DNA of 21,681 nt from a virus: the IMG/VR virus record IMGVR_UViG_3300042938_002700, positions 1-21,681 of that record; one strand, written 5' to 3'. Below, one piece after another: positions 6,701 through 14,778 of this stretch (positions are counted from its first letter, which is position 1; each line of letters starts with the position of its first letter). A model generated the notes under the pieces. That model was given only the letters and a program-made list of their open reading frames with translations. It had not been told where the DNA came from and made no database searches. A program made the position numbers and the translations under genes.

Positions 6701-8524
6701 TCCGTACAGGAACTGTCCGTTCGCGCCTCCTGACGCCTGAATGCCGCTCGGAGAATCAGGCGGCGTGACCGACAGAGAAACGGAAACAGCGTTCGGTCCA
6801 GAAACGGACGACGTCATTCCGACTGTCGAGTCGACGTCGATCGCAATGCCTTGGCCTACAGGGGTCGGGTATGACCACACGCCACTGGCGTTGTTCCCCC
6901 GCCCCCACCACCACAGCTTTCCCGACGAGTCGATGGCGGTTCGTCCGTAGTTGGCCAGGTTGAGCGATGTCTGGCCAATTCCATCAATGTCTTTCCACGG
7001 TCCGGCCGAAACCATCCGGGGCTCGGCGACACCACCGTAGACGATGTACGCCGGGGGCTCGATTGAGTACCCGTCGCCTGGCTGCACCAACCCGTTGCTG
7101 CCTCCGAACTCGTACCAGCCGATCGCCGGTGTTTGCCCCTCTCGGTTGAAGTACACGGACACGACGTTCCCGGCCGAAAGCGTGAAGCCTAGGTTAAACG
7201 CGAGGTCGTGAACTGGGGCCGGCGTGAGATTGACGATGCCAGCCACCTCTGTCTTTTCGCCGTCGCTGGCGACCGCGTAGAGGACACGGTCCCTGGCTCC
7301 CGATGGCCGGTACCCGTACGCGTTGTGGTACGGGTTGTCGGCGTTGTAGTAGCTGTCGTACGAGGTGGAGTACCCAGTCCCAGGATGGACAATCTCGAAC
7401 GATTGAACGGGACCAGACAACGAGTCGACGACCGCCGTGGCTGTGCCCTGAATGGAGACCCTCGGGGGCGAGGTCCAGATCTCTGGATTTTCCAGCATTC
7501 GGATGCCGGTGACGCCGCTGGGGTACGGGACGGCCTCGGCCTGTGCCCCGTTTCCGTCGCCGGTGATGTAGACGGGATATTTCAGAAGCGGGCTGTTCGC
7601 CGATCCTTCGCTGGTCATCGTCCACCCCGTGATCACGCCCCCCGTGATCACAGCCGTCGCTGCTGCGTTCGTCCTGCCGTCTCTGACCGATGCGAAGGTG
7701 TACCCGCTCCCGCCCGCGAGGACGCGAAAGCTGGCGGTCTTCGACGGAGTCATCACGGCGACCTCTGCCGTTGCGACCTTGCCGGCGTCTTCCGCTGCGA
7801 CGGGAATGATGGTCACGGCCGGCGGTGACATGTACCCGGCGCCGGACGATGTGACGGATATGCCATCGATCCTCCCGTACCACACAGCCTCGATGTCACC
7901 GCCGAAGCCCGTCTCGATGTCGAGAGTGGTGTACCTGTCGGACGTCCTCGCCTCGATCCACGCCGTGGGTTTGCTTGAGAACTCCGTGCTGGTCGGCGTC
8001 ACTGACTCGATCGAAGACTGGAGTCGTGCTACGACGGTGTTCGAGAATCTCCCGGTCCAGCCGAAGGGGTAGGTGCCACCGAGCACTCCCAGCCCGAGTG
8101 CTCCCCTGGCGTTCGTCCCGATCGACCACATCGACCCATCGCTTTTCAGGAGCAGCCCGCCGTTGCATTTCACCCAGTCGGTGTCGGTGCCGACCTGGAG
8201 CATCTCGGTCGAATACCCGTAGACGCCATGCATCAGACGGTGCGAGATGTTCACCGGGGACTCGCCCCACGTCCACAGCGTGCCGTCAGACCGGATGGCC
8301 AATCCGCACCAGCCGCCGTTTGCGTACTCCGAATCGGCTGCCTTCGTGACGCTGATCCAGTCGCCCTGGTTCTCGATGAACGGCCCGTACGGACCGCCCT
8401 CGACCTGCGGATATGTCCGCTCGGCCGCGACGTCGCCGCAGTACTGCGAAGGCTCCGCCTGACCGCCGATCGACGCCCACGTGTAGATCTGCGGCTTGCT
8501 GCTCACGTCAGCAGCCCCCACCAT
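3773..8524 (-). CDS. Giant RCC1-like and GxGY beta-repeat tail-associated protein (1583 aa), probable host-contact appendage
   Basis: No signal peptide or membrane segment is visible. Residues about 10-150 resemble RCC1 propeller blades (IYTWASIGG, CGLAIRSDGTLWTWGE, LLLKSDGSMWSIGTNARGALGLG). Further blade-like pieces lie near 535-545 (SGKLWWWGRGNN), 675-685 (GQWWSVGAYSGGG) and 900. Between and after them I count about 20 copies of a repeat centred on G-x-G-Y or a variant, followed by xxxPxVxI and often a glycine run, densest from about residue 930 to 1560. Such repeats are typical of elongated beta-rich adhesins and phage fibres. Position after the tape measure and tail-tip genes supports a tail fibre, spike or receptor-binding role (inference). 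Start is uncertain: ATG 8524 overlaps the upstream gene by 17 bases, whereas GTG 8506 lies one base after its stop with a GGGG upstream. Confidence 0.8.
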   Translation of the reverse strand: MVGAADVSSKPQIYTWASIGGQAEPSQYCGDVAAERTYPQVEGGPYGPFIENQGDWISVTKAADSEYANGGWCGLAIRSDGTLWTWGESPVNISHRLMHGVYGYSTEMLQVGTDTDWVKCNGGLLLKSDGSMWSIGTNARGALGLGVLGGTYPFGWTGRFSNTVVARLQSSIESVTPTSTEFSSKPTAWIEARTSDRYTTLDIETGFGGDIEAVWYGRIDGISVTSSGAGYMSPPAVTIIPVAAEDAGKVATAEVAVMTPSKTASFRVLAGGSGYTFASVRDGRTNAAATAVITGGVITGWTMTSEGSANSPLLKYPVYITGDGNGAQAEAVPYPSGVTGIRMLENPEIWTSPPRVSIQGTATAVVDSLSGPVQSFEIVHPGTGYSTSYDSYYNADNPYHNAYGYRPSGARDRVLYAVASDGEKTEVAGIVNLTPAPVHDLAFNLGFTLSAGNVVSVYFNREGQTPAIGWYEFGGSNGLVQPGDGYSIEPPAYIVYGGVAEPRMVSAGPWKDIDGIGQTSLNLANYGRTAIDSSGKLWWWGRGNNASGVWSYPTPVGQGIAIDVDSTVGMTSSVSGPNAVSVSLSVTPPDSPSGIQASGGANGQFLYGSADYALQQFSYTYGLFTTTLINPGIGYTSVPEVTSSPAGVAATARLVGPVNFTHVHRGLARDENGQWWSVGAYSGGGTRPVFFTGTETKETVDTYHVNWYSSKSAVSPSVSVMRAAFVEEPGYGYKAGDKLRVVVNTYSVQTTTGQFSTPTGYTEVKSISLLPAVQTFEREVQTAMADGSFPPVVVYGDIVSASIVSATGSGATVVVVELPNWSDVLPMRWATLFGGMKPTASGSFIPMPDWVNPNSWANWYGPPWLGSAVRSIDSSSVPTYGSGYRARELAGAVAYDGDWTLLGDGQIRDDARWYGSSDDATKTSRNLSLKLTSTGAGYTDPVRVELSQPAGVASALATLNGSVVTIGVLDSGGGYQTPPSISIAGGATADAVIQGPVDAVSVTAAGSGYRLPPVVRFSQPGVSATATCTINANGGVAEVAIAGGGTYRAAPSVSFEPVPDIDAITVTNAGGSYTSAPEVRIVAGAGGGSGGAAYCTLNGSGGVGQVVITSRGSGYLDTPRVLFIGGGGDGATAVASVVARGSGAAATATISGKMIFAKVTNGGSGYQTAPEVTATASPSGQVAILQARILGPVSAVSLTDGGSGYNPLDYYNGVVTAAFEKEFEHTAGSLSTTNSSGSVTSVSVTSGGLYHNVPSISFRDTYGARSDTNLFRKTVSLYGTQAAAGPIRKSAGNTSGGYGLDGNNLHLSAVGPIGGFDNIGYYGYGLAFSTAPSITVEDVAGAGCVLSPVWGTGGRLSSIGVTNGGTGYTFNAKLAIRGGRRYVWDHQATATAVVNANGEVVAINVTSTGGGYNAVPDIIISGGGGTGATARVASFSFQADGLGIATIAVANKGSGYAYTPTVTIVDRNTLGSSYGPAFVTDNAGVYLSSAMPEYAWQDVPQQRSLSTVEYLSARLADWRFLPHYVDGWVEYLYVFNGSRVADRAYASSPSVTIYGAGGGGATGQAKLVKWSPVFCENIAVRLE
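3828..5735 (-). repeat. GxGY protein-level tandem repeat array, dense part
   Basis: The minus-strand coding sequence repeats a unit of roughly 35-55 codons: a strand ending in VT, then GGSGY or a close variant, a short turn with PxVxI, and a glycine/alanine-rich link such as GGGGTGATA. Copies are diverged at DNA level, so the array is old or under diversifying pressure and not a fresh expansion. Confidence 0.75.
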
Positions 8525-8906
8525 TGACGAGCACGTACCCCGTGCCTCCGGTGTCGTCTGGCATCACGTAGCAGATCCGTGGATTCTGGCCGCTGCCGAC
8601 GGCCGGGGTGAGCGTCTGGAGGTAGTTCGCGCATGCGGCAGTCTCAGCCGTGTTCGACGCGAACGTGATTTGCTTCGCGGTGCTGACGAGCCACCCGCCG
8701 TAGAAGTACGCGGTCCGGACCGACGTGCCACCGCCGCCTGCGCCTGCGGCCCGTGGGAGCGTCGACGGCTTCCGCTCTCGGCGGTGGCCCTCGTACCACA
8801 AGACGGCGGTGTTGATCCGGGCCGCATCTGACAGCGTGAACAGACTGGGAGCGTCACCGTTGTTCACGCCGGTATTCTGCGACGGTGTGGCGCCGTACTG
8901 GGTCAC
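8508..8906 (-). CDS. Hypothetical tail-tip region protein (132 aa)
   Basis: I choose GTG at 8906 because it overlaps the upstream TGA as GTGA, the same junction used elsewhere in this operon, with GGGGA 8 bases upstream. An alternative GTG at 8921 would add five residues. The protein has a beta-rich, glycine-rich look (AAGAGGGGTSV, TAYFYGG) and a helical stretch around residues 80-100. It ends with a strand reading GTGYVLVNGGGC. No family is recognised. It sits between an unknown tail protein and the giant repeat protein and could be an adaptor or chaperone for it (inference from order only). Confidence 0.7.
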   Translation of the reverse strand: MTQYGATPSQNTGVNNGDAPSLFTLSDAARINTAVLWYEGHRRERKPSTLPRAAGAGGGGTSVRTAYFYGGWLVSTAKQITFASNTAETAACANYLQTLTPAVGSGQNPRICYVMPDDTGGTGYVLVNGGGC

Positions 8907-9817
8907 TGATAGTATCCCCACGAAGGACCAGGGAGAGACGCGTTGTTCGGGTTCGCGTCGGGGATCTCGGGGAATGTGTCAGCGAACGTCCGCATCGGGT
9001 AGATCCTGAACGTCAACTGGTTCGGCGGCAGGCCAGGAGTCTTGGCCAATCCTCCCTGGAGCGCAACCGGTTCGCTGACCGGCCCGTCGGACGACAGGAT
9101 CTTGAATCGCTGCCCGCCGATGATCTGGTTGAAGCCGACGTCCCACGTCTGGAGGTCCCACCCGGTGTTCCGGTACGCGAGAGTCGTGTTGACCTCGTAG
9201 TAGATGACCTTCCCGTAGACGGGAATCGACTCGATCTTCCGGTTGGCGGTGATCGACATGCACTTCCAGGTCTTCGGCGCCCCGCCGCTCCACGTGTCGG
9301 AATTGATGGCTCCGACGTAGAGCTGGGCCTTTCCGTACGGGAACGGAGGAGGGAAGTTGCCCGTGATCGTCACCTGGAACTCGCCCTCGTCGCGGTCGAG
9401 GCCGCCGATCGGGTCGCCGGCCGTGTTGTGGATGATCGCCTTGGTGTCGTTGTCGCTGTCTCCGCCGCTGAAGTACCAGAACGCGGGGGCCGACGCGAGG
9501 CCCCCGGAGAAGGAGTAGAGGAACGGTCGATCCCATGGAACCTGGGCGATGCCGTCCGACGTCTTGTAGGTGAACGACACCTTGTAGTGGAAAGGGGAGT
9601 CGCCGTCTTGCGACACGTTCGACTCAATCAGCACCGCCTCGGAGTCTTCCGGGTGTGGATCGAGCCACGACACCCCAGGTGCCTCGCTGATTTCCTGGAA
9701 GTCAGGAGCCAGTTCGTCGACTCGAACCAGGAAGATCCGGGTGTAGACCGGCGTGTCGCCGTACGACGTCTGCCTCGATCGGCCACGGAACATTTCACGA
9801 GCGTCAACGACTGGCAT
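8903..9817 (-). CDS. Unknown tail protein directly after the tape measure (304 aa)
   Basis: The ATG at 9817 overlaps the tape measure stop as TGATG, with GGGAG 6 bases upstream; a GTG one codon earlier is possible. The protein is beta-rich without coiled coil or membrane segments. Recognisable pieces are VYTRIFLVRVDE near the N-terminus, FHYKVSFTYKTSD, GKVIYYEVNTTLAYR and a C-terminal LTFRIYPMRTFADTFP. I recall broadly similar proteins in environmental phages but no named family. Genes right after the tape measure usually encode distal tail or tail-tip components, so that role is inferred from position. Confidence 0.75.
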   Translation of the reverse strand: MPVVDAREMFRGRSRQTSYGDTPVYTRIFLVRVDELAPDFQEISEAPGVSWLDPHPEDSEAVLIESNVSQDGDSPFHYKVSFTYKTSDGIAQVPWDRPFLYSFSGGLASAPAFWYFSGGDSDNDTKAIIHNTAGDPIGGLDRDEGEFQVTITGNFPPPFPYGKAQLYVGAINSDTWSGGAPKTWKCMSITANRKIESIPVYGKVIYYEVNTTLAYRNTGWDLQTWDVGFNQIIGGQRFKILSSDGPVSEPVALQGGLAKTPGLPPNQLTFRIYPMRTFADTFPEIPDANPNNASLPGPSWGYYQ

Positions 9818-12800
9818 CACCGTCTCCCAAGCTGGGCAATAACCGGCGCGGCGTTTTTGTCCTTGGTCGCCTCGACGAGTTCGCGGGTGTTCCGGACGAC
9901 CTGGAGCTGAGCCTTGAGCGACGGGTTGTCGTTTCCGCGAAGGATCCGGAAGAACGTGTCGACCCCGGCCTTGCTGCGGGTGTCGGCCCCCTCCGCCTGG
10001 CGGCGGTCTGGCATCACCGACTGAAGGGCGGGCATAAGGGAATCCTGAAGTTCTGCCTGGAGCGACGTTTTTCGCTCGGCGTATTCGCGGCCTCCGATCC
10101 CCGAGGCGTTGAGCTTGGCCAGATCCTCACGGAACTTGACCAGAGGGCTGTCCTGGCCGCCGGGGAGCGTCTTCATCAGGGCCCGCATGCCGGCGGCGAA
10201 CTCCTCTGGGGCGTTCTTGCCGTCCTTGCCGTAGGCCTCTTCGAGCCGCTTCTGCTGGTCGTCGAACCTGGCCTTGAAGTTTGCCGACGTCTCGCCGGCC
10301 CCGAGGGCTTCGTCCCGCTTTCGCTTCGCGGTCGACTCGGCAAGCTGCTTCTGCTCAGCGGTCAGATTCCCGCCGGCTTCCGTGATCTTCTTCATCATCT
10401 CCGCAAACTCTACGGCCGGCGTCTTCTCGATCCCCACCGACGCGAGGAGCCCCTCGTTGGCGGCCTTGACGGCACGCTCGAACAGGCCAAGCTGTGCGGC
10501 GTTTCCGTTGAGGCGAATGCGAACCTGGTCGAGAGACAGCCCGGCCATGCCGAACTGCTCTGCGATGTTCGAGGAAGCGATCTGGAAATCCTCAAGCGGG
10601 GTCTTCGTGACTCCCAGCGACGACACGAAGCCTTCCGTGGCCTTCCGCATCGCTTCGTCCGTCTCGGTCTGCGTAGCCCCGACGGCCGCGAGCTTCTGGT
10701 TCAGCTCCTTGAGCTTCTCGATGCCGGACTTTTCGACTCCGACCGACTGGAGAACTTTCTCGCGGTTCTTCGCAATGGCTTCGTCGTAGAGGGCGAGATC
10801 GCCTGGCATGCCGGCCAGGGCCGCCCTGGCGTCGTTCACCGACTTGCCGGCCTGGCCGAACATGTCGTTGATCTTCTCGACGCCGATCGCCATGGTGTTG
10901 CCAAGGTCCTCGTCGAGCCCGAGTGCTGACCGTCCCTCGGCCGCCAGAGACAGCGATGCGCCCCGCTGTCTCGACTGGTCGAGAAACTGAACGCTGTTCG
11001 ACTTGTCCTTGAACTCGCTGCCGACGCTCGTTCCGAACAGTCCCTCCGCGTACTCTTTCTTCGCGGATTGAGCCGCCAGGGCCGCCTCAACTTTGTTCAG
11101 GGACTTGTTGTCGGCGATCTTTTCGAGTTCTTTTTCGAGCTTCTCGGGGCCGGACAGAAACGCCGTTTCGAGCTTCTTGCGGATCTCGTCGGCGAAGCCG
11201 GTGTCCCTGCCGATGGCGTCCATCGATCGCTTCTGGGCTCGCTGGGCTTCCTCAACGGCAATGGCAGCGTTCTCGTCGCCGGCTTCTCCGGACCCAAACT
11301 GGCCCTTCTGCTTCTTCCTCTGGATGTCAGCGACCGCTTTTTCGTATTCGTCCTGAACACGGGCCAGTTCTTCTTTGATCGCTTGGGAGGTTGGGAAAAA
11401 CTGCCCCTCGACAATCGTTCCAGACGAAACCTCGCGGGCAGACTTCGCAAAATCCTTGACGGAGCTGTTGAGGCTCTTGAAGAACTCTCGGTTTTTCTTG
11501 AGGGCTGTTGCTGCGTCCTCGTCTGAGAACAGCGTGAAGTTCTCCCTAGTCTCCTCGGCAATCTTCTGGGCCCTTTTCTCGAACTCCTCCAGAGACATTG
11601 GACTGCCTGTTTCTGGAGACTTCCTGAACTCTTCCTGGAGATTGTTGAACTCTTTGAGTGCTCTCTGCGACGCCTCTTCCGCCTTGTCGCCAAACTTGCC
11701 CGACTCGACGAACAGCTCGTCCATCGAGTCCCTTGACCGACCCACGGCAGCTTTGACTTCTTCCTGGTCCTCCACGAACCTCTTGATTGGTTCCGATTCG
11801 TACTCGAACCCAAAGACGGCGCCAATTTGCGACCCCGCATCGTTGATCGCTCTCTGCTTCTTTGCGGCGACGTCCGCGTACTCCTGTCGGCTCTTTGCAA
11901 TGTCCTCGGCGCTGGCTTTTGCGGAGTCGATTGCCTTCGGCTCTTCGATCCCTCCCCACAAGGCTGCGATTCTTCCTGCCATGCCTCCGAAAAACCCAAT
12001 GGTGGCATTTACTGCGCCAACGAACATTCCCTTGAAGTAGTCGGCGATACCCTTGATAGCCTCCCTCATTCCATCAAACGTAAACAGCTTTGCGAGGTTT
12101 TCTTGCCAGTTGGAGAAATAGTCAGTCAGGGCGTCAAAGTTGTTGTAGATCTCGTACGCGGCCAGCAGCAAAAGCCCGATGCCGAGAGTCGCAACAACCC
12201 AGGACGCGGCCATCGCAATCGACGCCATGTTCACTGACAATACCATCCTGGCCATCCCGAGCAGGAACTGCCCGACGGCGATGGCTGTCGTGGTGACGAG
12301 CGTGTACACCATCGTGGCGCCCAGCATCACGAAACGTCTTATCGTAAGGAGAATGCGAGTTCCGCTTCCTGCCTCCATTCGCACCATCGCGGCGACGTAG
12401 CTGATCGACGTGAGAAGCGCCTGCGCTGCCAACTGAACGAGATCGATGGTGAGGAGCCGAATGAGCCGGACTGCCCCCTGGATGACGGAGCCCACGCTGA
12501 GGCTTCTGATCCAAGTCCAAGTCGCTTGGGCTAAGGTCCAGAGCCTTGCCTCAAGGCCTCCAAACAAAGGGGCAAGAGGCATCATCGCAATCGTGAACGC
12601 GGCTGCTGACGCGATTCCGATCGCAAAGTTGACTGCCGCTTCCTGGATCGCTTTCACCAGGGGCGACATCCCCTCAGCGGCGCCTTCGGCGCCTTCGGCA
12701 GCGCCGCTTGTCGCTTTGGCAACGGCGGAGAAATACTCTGGAACCATTGAGTCGTACGTGATCGCAGCAATCTCGTTGAGAGTGTCCGCGAGCGCCTCGA

Positions 12801-14775
12801 TTGGCACCATCGCCTGCCTTGCGTACTCTCCGAGAACCTGGACGAGCCTCGCGGCGATGGGGAAGTTCGACAGCGCGGCGGTGACCTTCATCAACGCGGC
12901 GGCCATGCGGGCAAGGATGTTTATGACTCGACCGGACACCTCGATCACCTGAGCCAGGGGCTCCGTCATGTCGGCAAACAGAGAGCCAGAGTTCTGACTG
13001 AGCGTGGCGAAGCCGCCCAAAACGTCCGCGAGAAAGTTGTTGATGCCAACGGTAAGCTCAAGGAAGCCGGTCAGGCCTGCCTCACCGAAACTTGCCGAAG
13101 CCCGTTCAAGCCTTGAAAACGAAGCAGCCATCTCTTCGCCCCGAGCAAAATCGAGGCTGTTGGTCGTGACGTCGAGCCTCTCGACCTCCTCCTTGGCCCT
13201 CTTGATGTTCTTCAGGGCCGGAAGGATGTTGACGCCGGATTTTCCAAACAGATCGAACGCGATGGCCGATCTGTCGGCCGGGTCCTCGATCTTGTTCAGG
13301 GCCTCGGCAACCATCTCGAAGATTTCGTGAGGCTTCTCTGCCTTCAGGGTTGCCACGGAGATGTTGAGCTTGTCAAAAGCCAGCTTCGCCTCTCGTACAT
13401 TTTCCGTGTTGATCTGGCCAATGCGAATCTTCGAGAGAGACGAGTAGAACTGCTGCTGGCCCTTCGCAAGCTGCGACATGCTCACGCCGGCGATCGACGC
13501 CGCGTAACGCAGCTCCTCGACCTGCTGGGTAGCCATGCCGAATCGGTCTGCCATATTGCGAATCGAGACAATCTCGCCGGCCATGTGGTGCATCTCGTGA
13601 CGCACGCGACCAGTGGCGACGGCCGCAGCGGCCGAGTAGATGGCGATCGACGGAAGGATCCCGACGAACCTCTCTACCGCAGCGGACGCTCCGGAGACTG
13701 CTCCCGCGAGCGGCCCCATGCCTCCATTGGCCAAGCCGTAGACGGCGCCCGTCAACGCGCCAAAAACTGCGGAAGTTGCGCCGAGCCGGAGGGCTGTTCC
13801 AATCCAGGTGTTCAAAGACGCCCGGTCGTCGGCGGCCACGCTTACGAGTTCGATGGCCGCAAACAGATCTCCAAGAACGCCCGCGACGTCGCCGATTGGC
13901 CCCGAAGTCGCTCTCGCTTGTTCGCCCATCCGGCGGAATCCGCCGGCCACTACTCCGGCAATGCCGCCAGAGTCGCCTGCCGCTTCTCGAAACGCCCGAA
14001 GCCCGATGGCGGCGGCCCTCGTGCTGGCGTACAACGCAGTCCCCGCCGCAGCGGCTTGCACGGCGCTGTCGACGTAGCCGCGAGCCTCTTCGTTCATTCC
14101 GGCGGTTGCGTACCTCGCAACGCCCATGGCGGCCGCGTACACGGCAGCGCCTGCTGCAAGGCCGGACAAGGACCCACCGAGGCTTGCTATGACTGCCCTG
14201 GTGGCTGTCACGTCTCCTCGCAACGCCTGGATGACGGAAGTGAAGCCTCCCGTTGAGGCCGCGACGCTGGCCGCCACGGTGCCTACGGCGGCCAAGGCGA
14301 CACGGTATCGTCCGGCCGCTACGATCGCAGCCTCGAACGATCGCTCCCAGCTCCCGCCCGAAACGGAAAGCTCGATGGCGTCCCCGGCTGCGGTGGCTGC
14401 CCCCCCGACGGCCCGCATGGTGTCCGAGATGCCGCTCAGCGGCTGCTCAGCGGCTGCAATCTCGGTGAACGTCTCCCGCATCCTGGCGAGGGCCTGGCTC
14501 GCCCGGGACGCTTCAGCGACGGCTTCCGAGGCATCGGCATGAACGTGGACGGTCGGGGCCTGCCTCTCGATTTCCTCGCCGAGGTCTTCTACCTCGCTCG
14601 TGTCGACTGCGGCCCTGACGGCCACCGTCGATTCGGATGCAAGCTCAAGCTGATCCGTGATCTGCTCGACGCTGGCGACCAGGCCCCTCAGGAGCGACGA
14701 CGCGTCGGATGTTCCTCTCTGGAGACCGCTGAGGTCGGAATCGAAGACGGTCGTGATGGTGCCAATCGTGGCCAT
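9817..14775 (-). CDS. Phage tail tape measure protein (1652 aa)
   Basis: Great length, alanine-rich N-terminus with alternating hydrophobic segments, long charged helices and its place after the G/GT chaperones identify a tape measure. Residues about 400-560 carry the core pattern of phage tape measures: MADRFGMATQQVEELRYAA, then MSQLAKGQQQFYSSL, then DPADRSAIAFDLFGKSG. Hydrophobic segments that could enter a membrane during DNA injection lie at roughly 700-730 and 850-890. Residues 950 to the end are coiled coil. Two adjacent 102-residue units at about 1298-1490 are internal repeats. The ATG at 14775 has GAGGTG 5 bases upstream and begins 3 bases after the chaperone stop. At about 3 bases of tail per residue-scale helix, a long tail is implied. 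Confidence 0.93.
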   Translation of the reverse strand: MATIGTITTVFDSDLSGLQRGTSDASSLLRGLVASVEQITDQLELASESTVAVRAAVDTSEVEDLGEEIERQAPTVHVHADASEAVAEASRASQALARMRETFTEIAAAEQPLSGISDTMRAVGGAATAAGDAIELSVSGGSWERSFEAAIVAAGRYRVALAAVGTVAASVAASTGGFTSVIQALRGDVTATRAVIASLGGSLSGLAAGAAVYAAAMGVARYATAGMNEEARGYVDSAVQAAAAGTALYASTRAAAIGLRAFREAAGDSGGIAGVVAGGFRRMGEQARATSGPIGDVAGVLGDLFAAIELVSVAADDRASLNTWIGTALRLGATSAVFGALTGAVYGLANGGMGPLAGAVSGASAAVERFVGILPSIAIYSAAAAVATGRVRHEMHHMAGEIVSIRNMADRFGMATQQVEELRYAASIAGVSMSQLAKGQQQFYSSLSKIRIGQINTENVREAKLAFDKLNISVATLKAEKPHEIFEMVAEALNKIEDPADRSAIAFDLFGKSGVNILPALKNIKRAKEEVERLDVTTNSLDFARGEEMAASFSRLERASASFGEAGLTGFLELTVGINNFLADVLGGFATLSQNSGSLFADMTEPLAQVIEVSGRVINILARMAAALMKVTAALSNFPIAARLVQVLGEYARQAMVPIEALADTLNEIAAITYDSMVPEYFSAVAKATSGAAEGAEGAAEGMSPLVKAIQEAAVNFAIGIASAAAFTIAMMPLAPLFGGLEARLWTLAQATWTWIRSLSVGSVIQGAVRLIRLLTIDLVQLAAQALLTSISYVAAMVRMEAGSGTRILLTIRRFVMLGATMVYTLVTTTAIAVGQFLLGMARMVLSVNMASIAMAASWVVATLGIGLLLLAAYEIYNNFDALTDYFSNWQENLAKLFTFDGMREAIKGIADYFKGMFVGAVNATIGFFGGMAGRIAALWGGIEEPKAIDSAKASAEDIAKSRQEYADVAAKKQRAINDAGSQIGAVFGFEYESEPIKRFVEDQEEVKAAVGRSRDSMDELFVESGKFGDKAEEASQRALKEFNNLQEEFRKSPETGSPMSLEEFEKRAQKIAEETRENFTLFSDEDAATALKKNREFFKSLNSSVKDFAKSAREVSSGTIVEGQFFPTSQAIKEELARVQDEYEKAVADIQRKKQKGQFGSGEAGDENAAIAVEEAQRAQKRSMDAIGRDTGFADEIRKKLETAFLSGPEKLEKELEKIADNKSLNKVEAALAAQSAKKEYAEGLFGTSVGSEFKDKSNSVQFLDQSRQRGASLSLAAEGRSALGLDEDLGNTMAIGVEKINDMFGQAGKSVNDARAALAGMPGDLALYDEAIAKNREKVLQSVGVEKSGIEKLKELNQKLAAVGATQTETDEAMRKATEGFVSSLGVTKTPLEDFQIASSNIAEQFGMAGLSLDQVRIRLNGNAAQLGLFERAVKAANEGLLASVGIEKTPAVEFAEMMKKITEAGGNLTAEQKQLAESTAKRKRDEALGAGETSANFKARFDDQQKRLEEAYGKDGKNAPEEFAAGMRALMKTLPGGQDSPLVKFREDLAKLNASGIGGREYAERKTSLQAELQDSLMPALQSVMPDRRQAEGADTRSKAGVDTFFRILRGNDNPSLKAQLQVVRNTRELVEATKDKNAAPVIAQLGRR
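10305..10884 (-). repeat. Two-unit internal repeat in the tape measure (102 aa period)
   Basis: KINDMFGQAGKS, encoded from 10875, aligns with NIAEQFGMAGLS, encoded from 10569, exactly 306 bases later. Matching follow-ons are LxGMPGDLALYDEA with LNGNAAQLGLFERA, and LQSVGVEK with LASVGIEK. Confidence 0.75.
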
Positions 14776-14778
14776 CGA

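Noticed and set aside
3828-8524. Diversity-generating retroelement target in the giant repeat protein
   Set aside because: No reverse transcriptase, template repeat or C-type lectin-like variable end is visible in the window.
8885-9910. 341-codon open frame on the plus strand
   Set aside because: Antisense to the 304-aa tail gene and charged low-complexity in translation; a typical GC-rich shadow.
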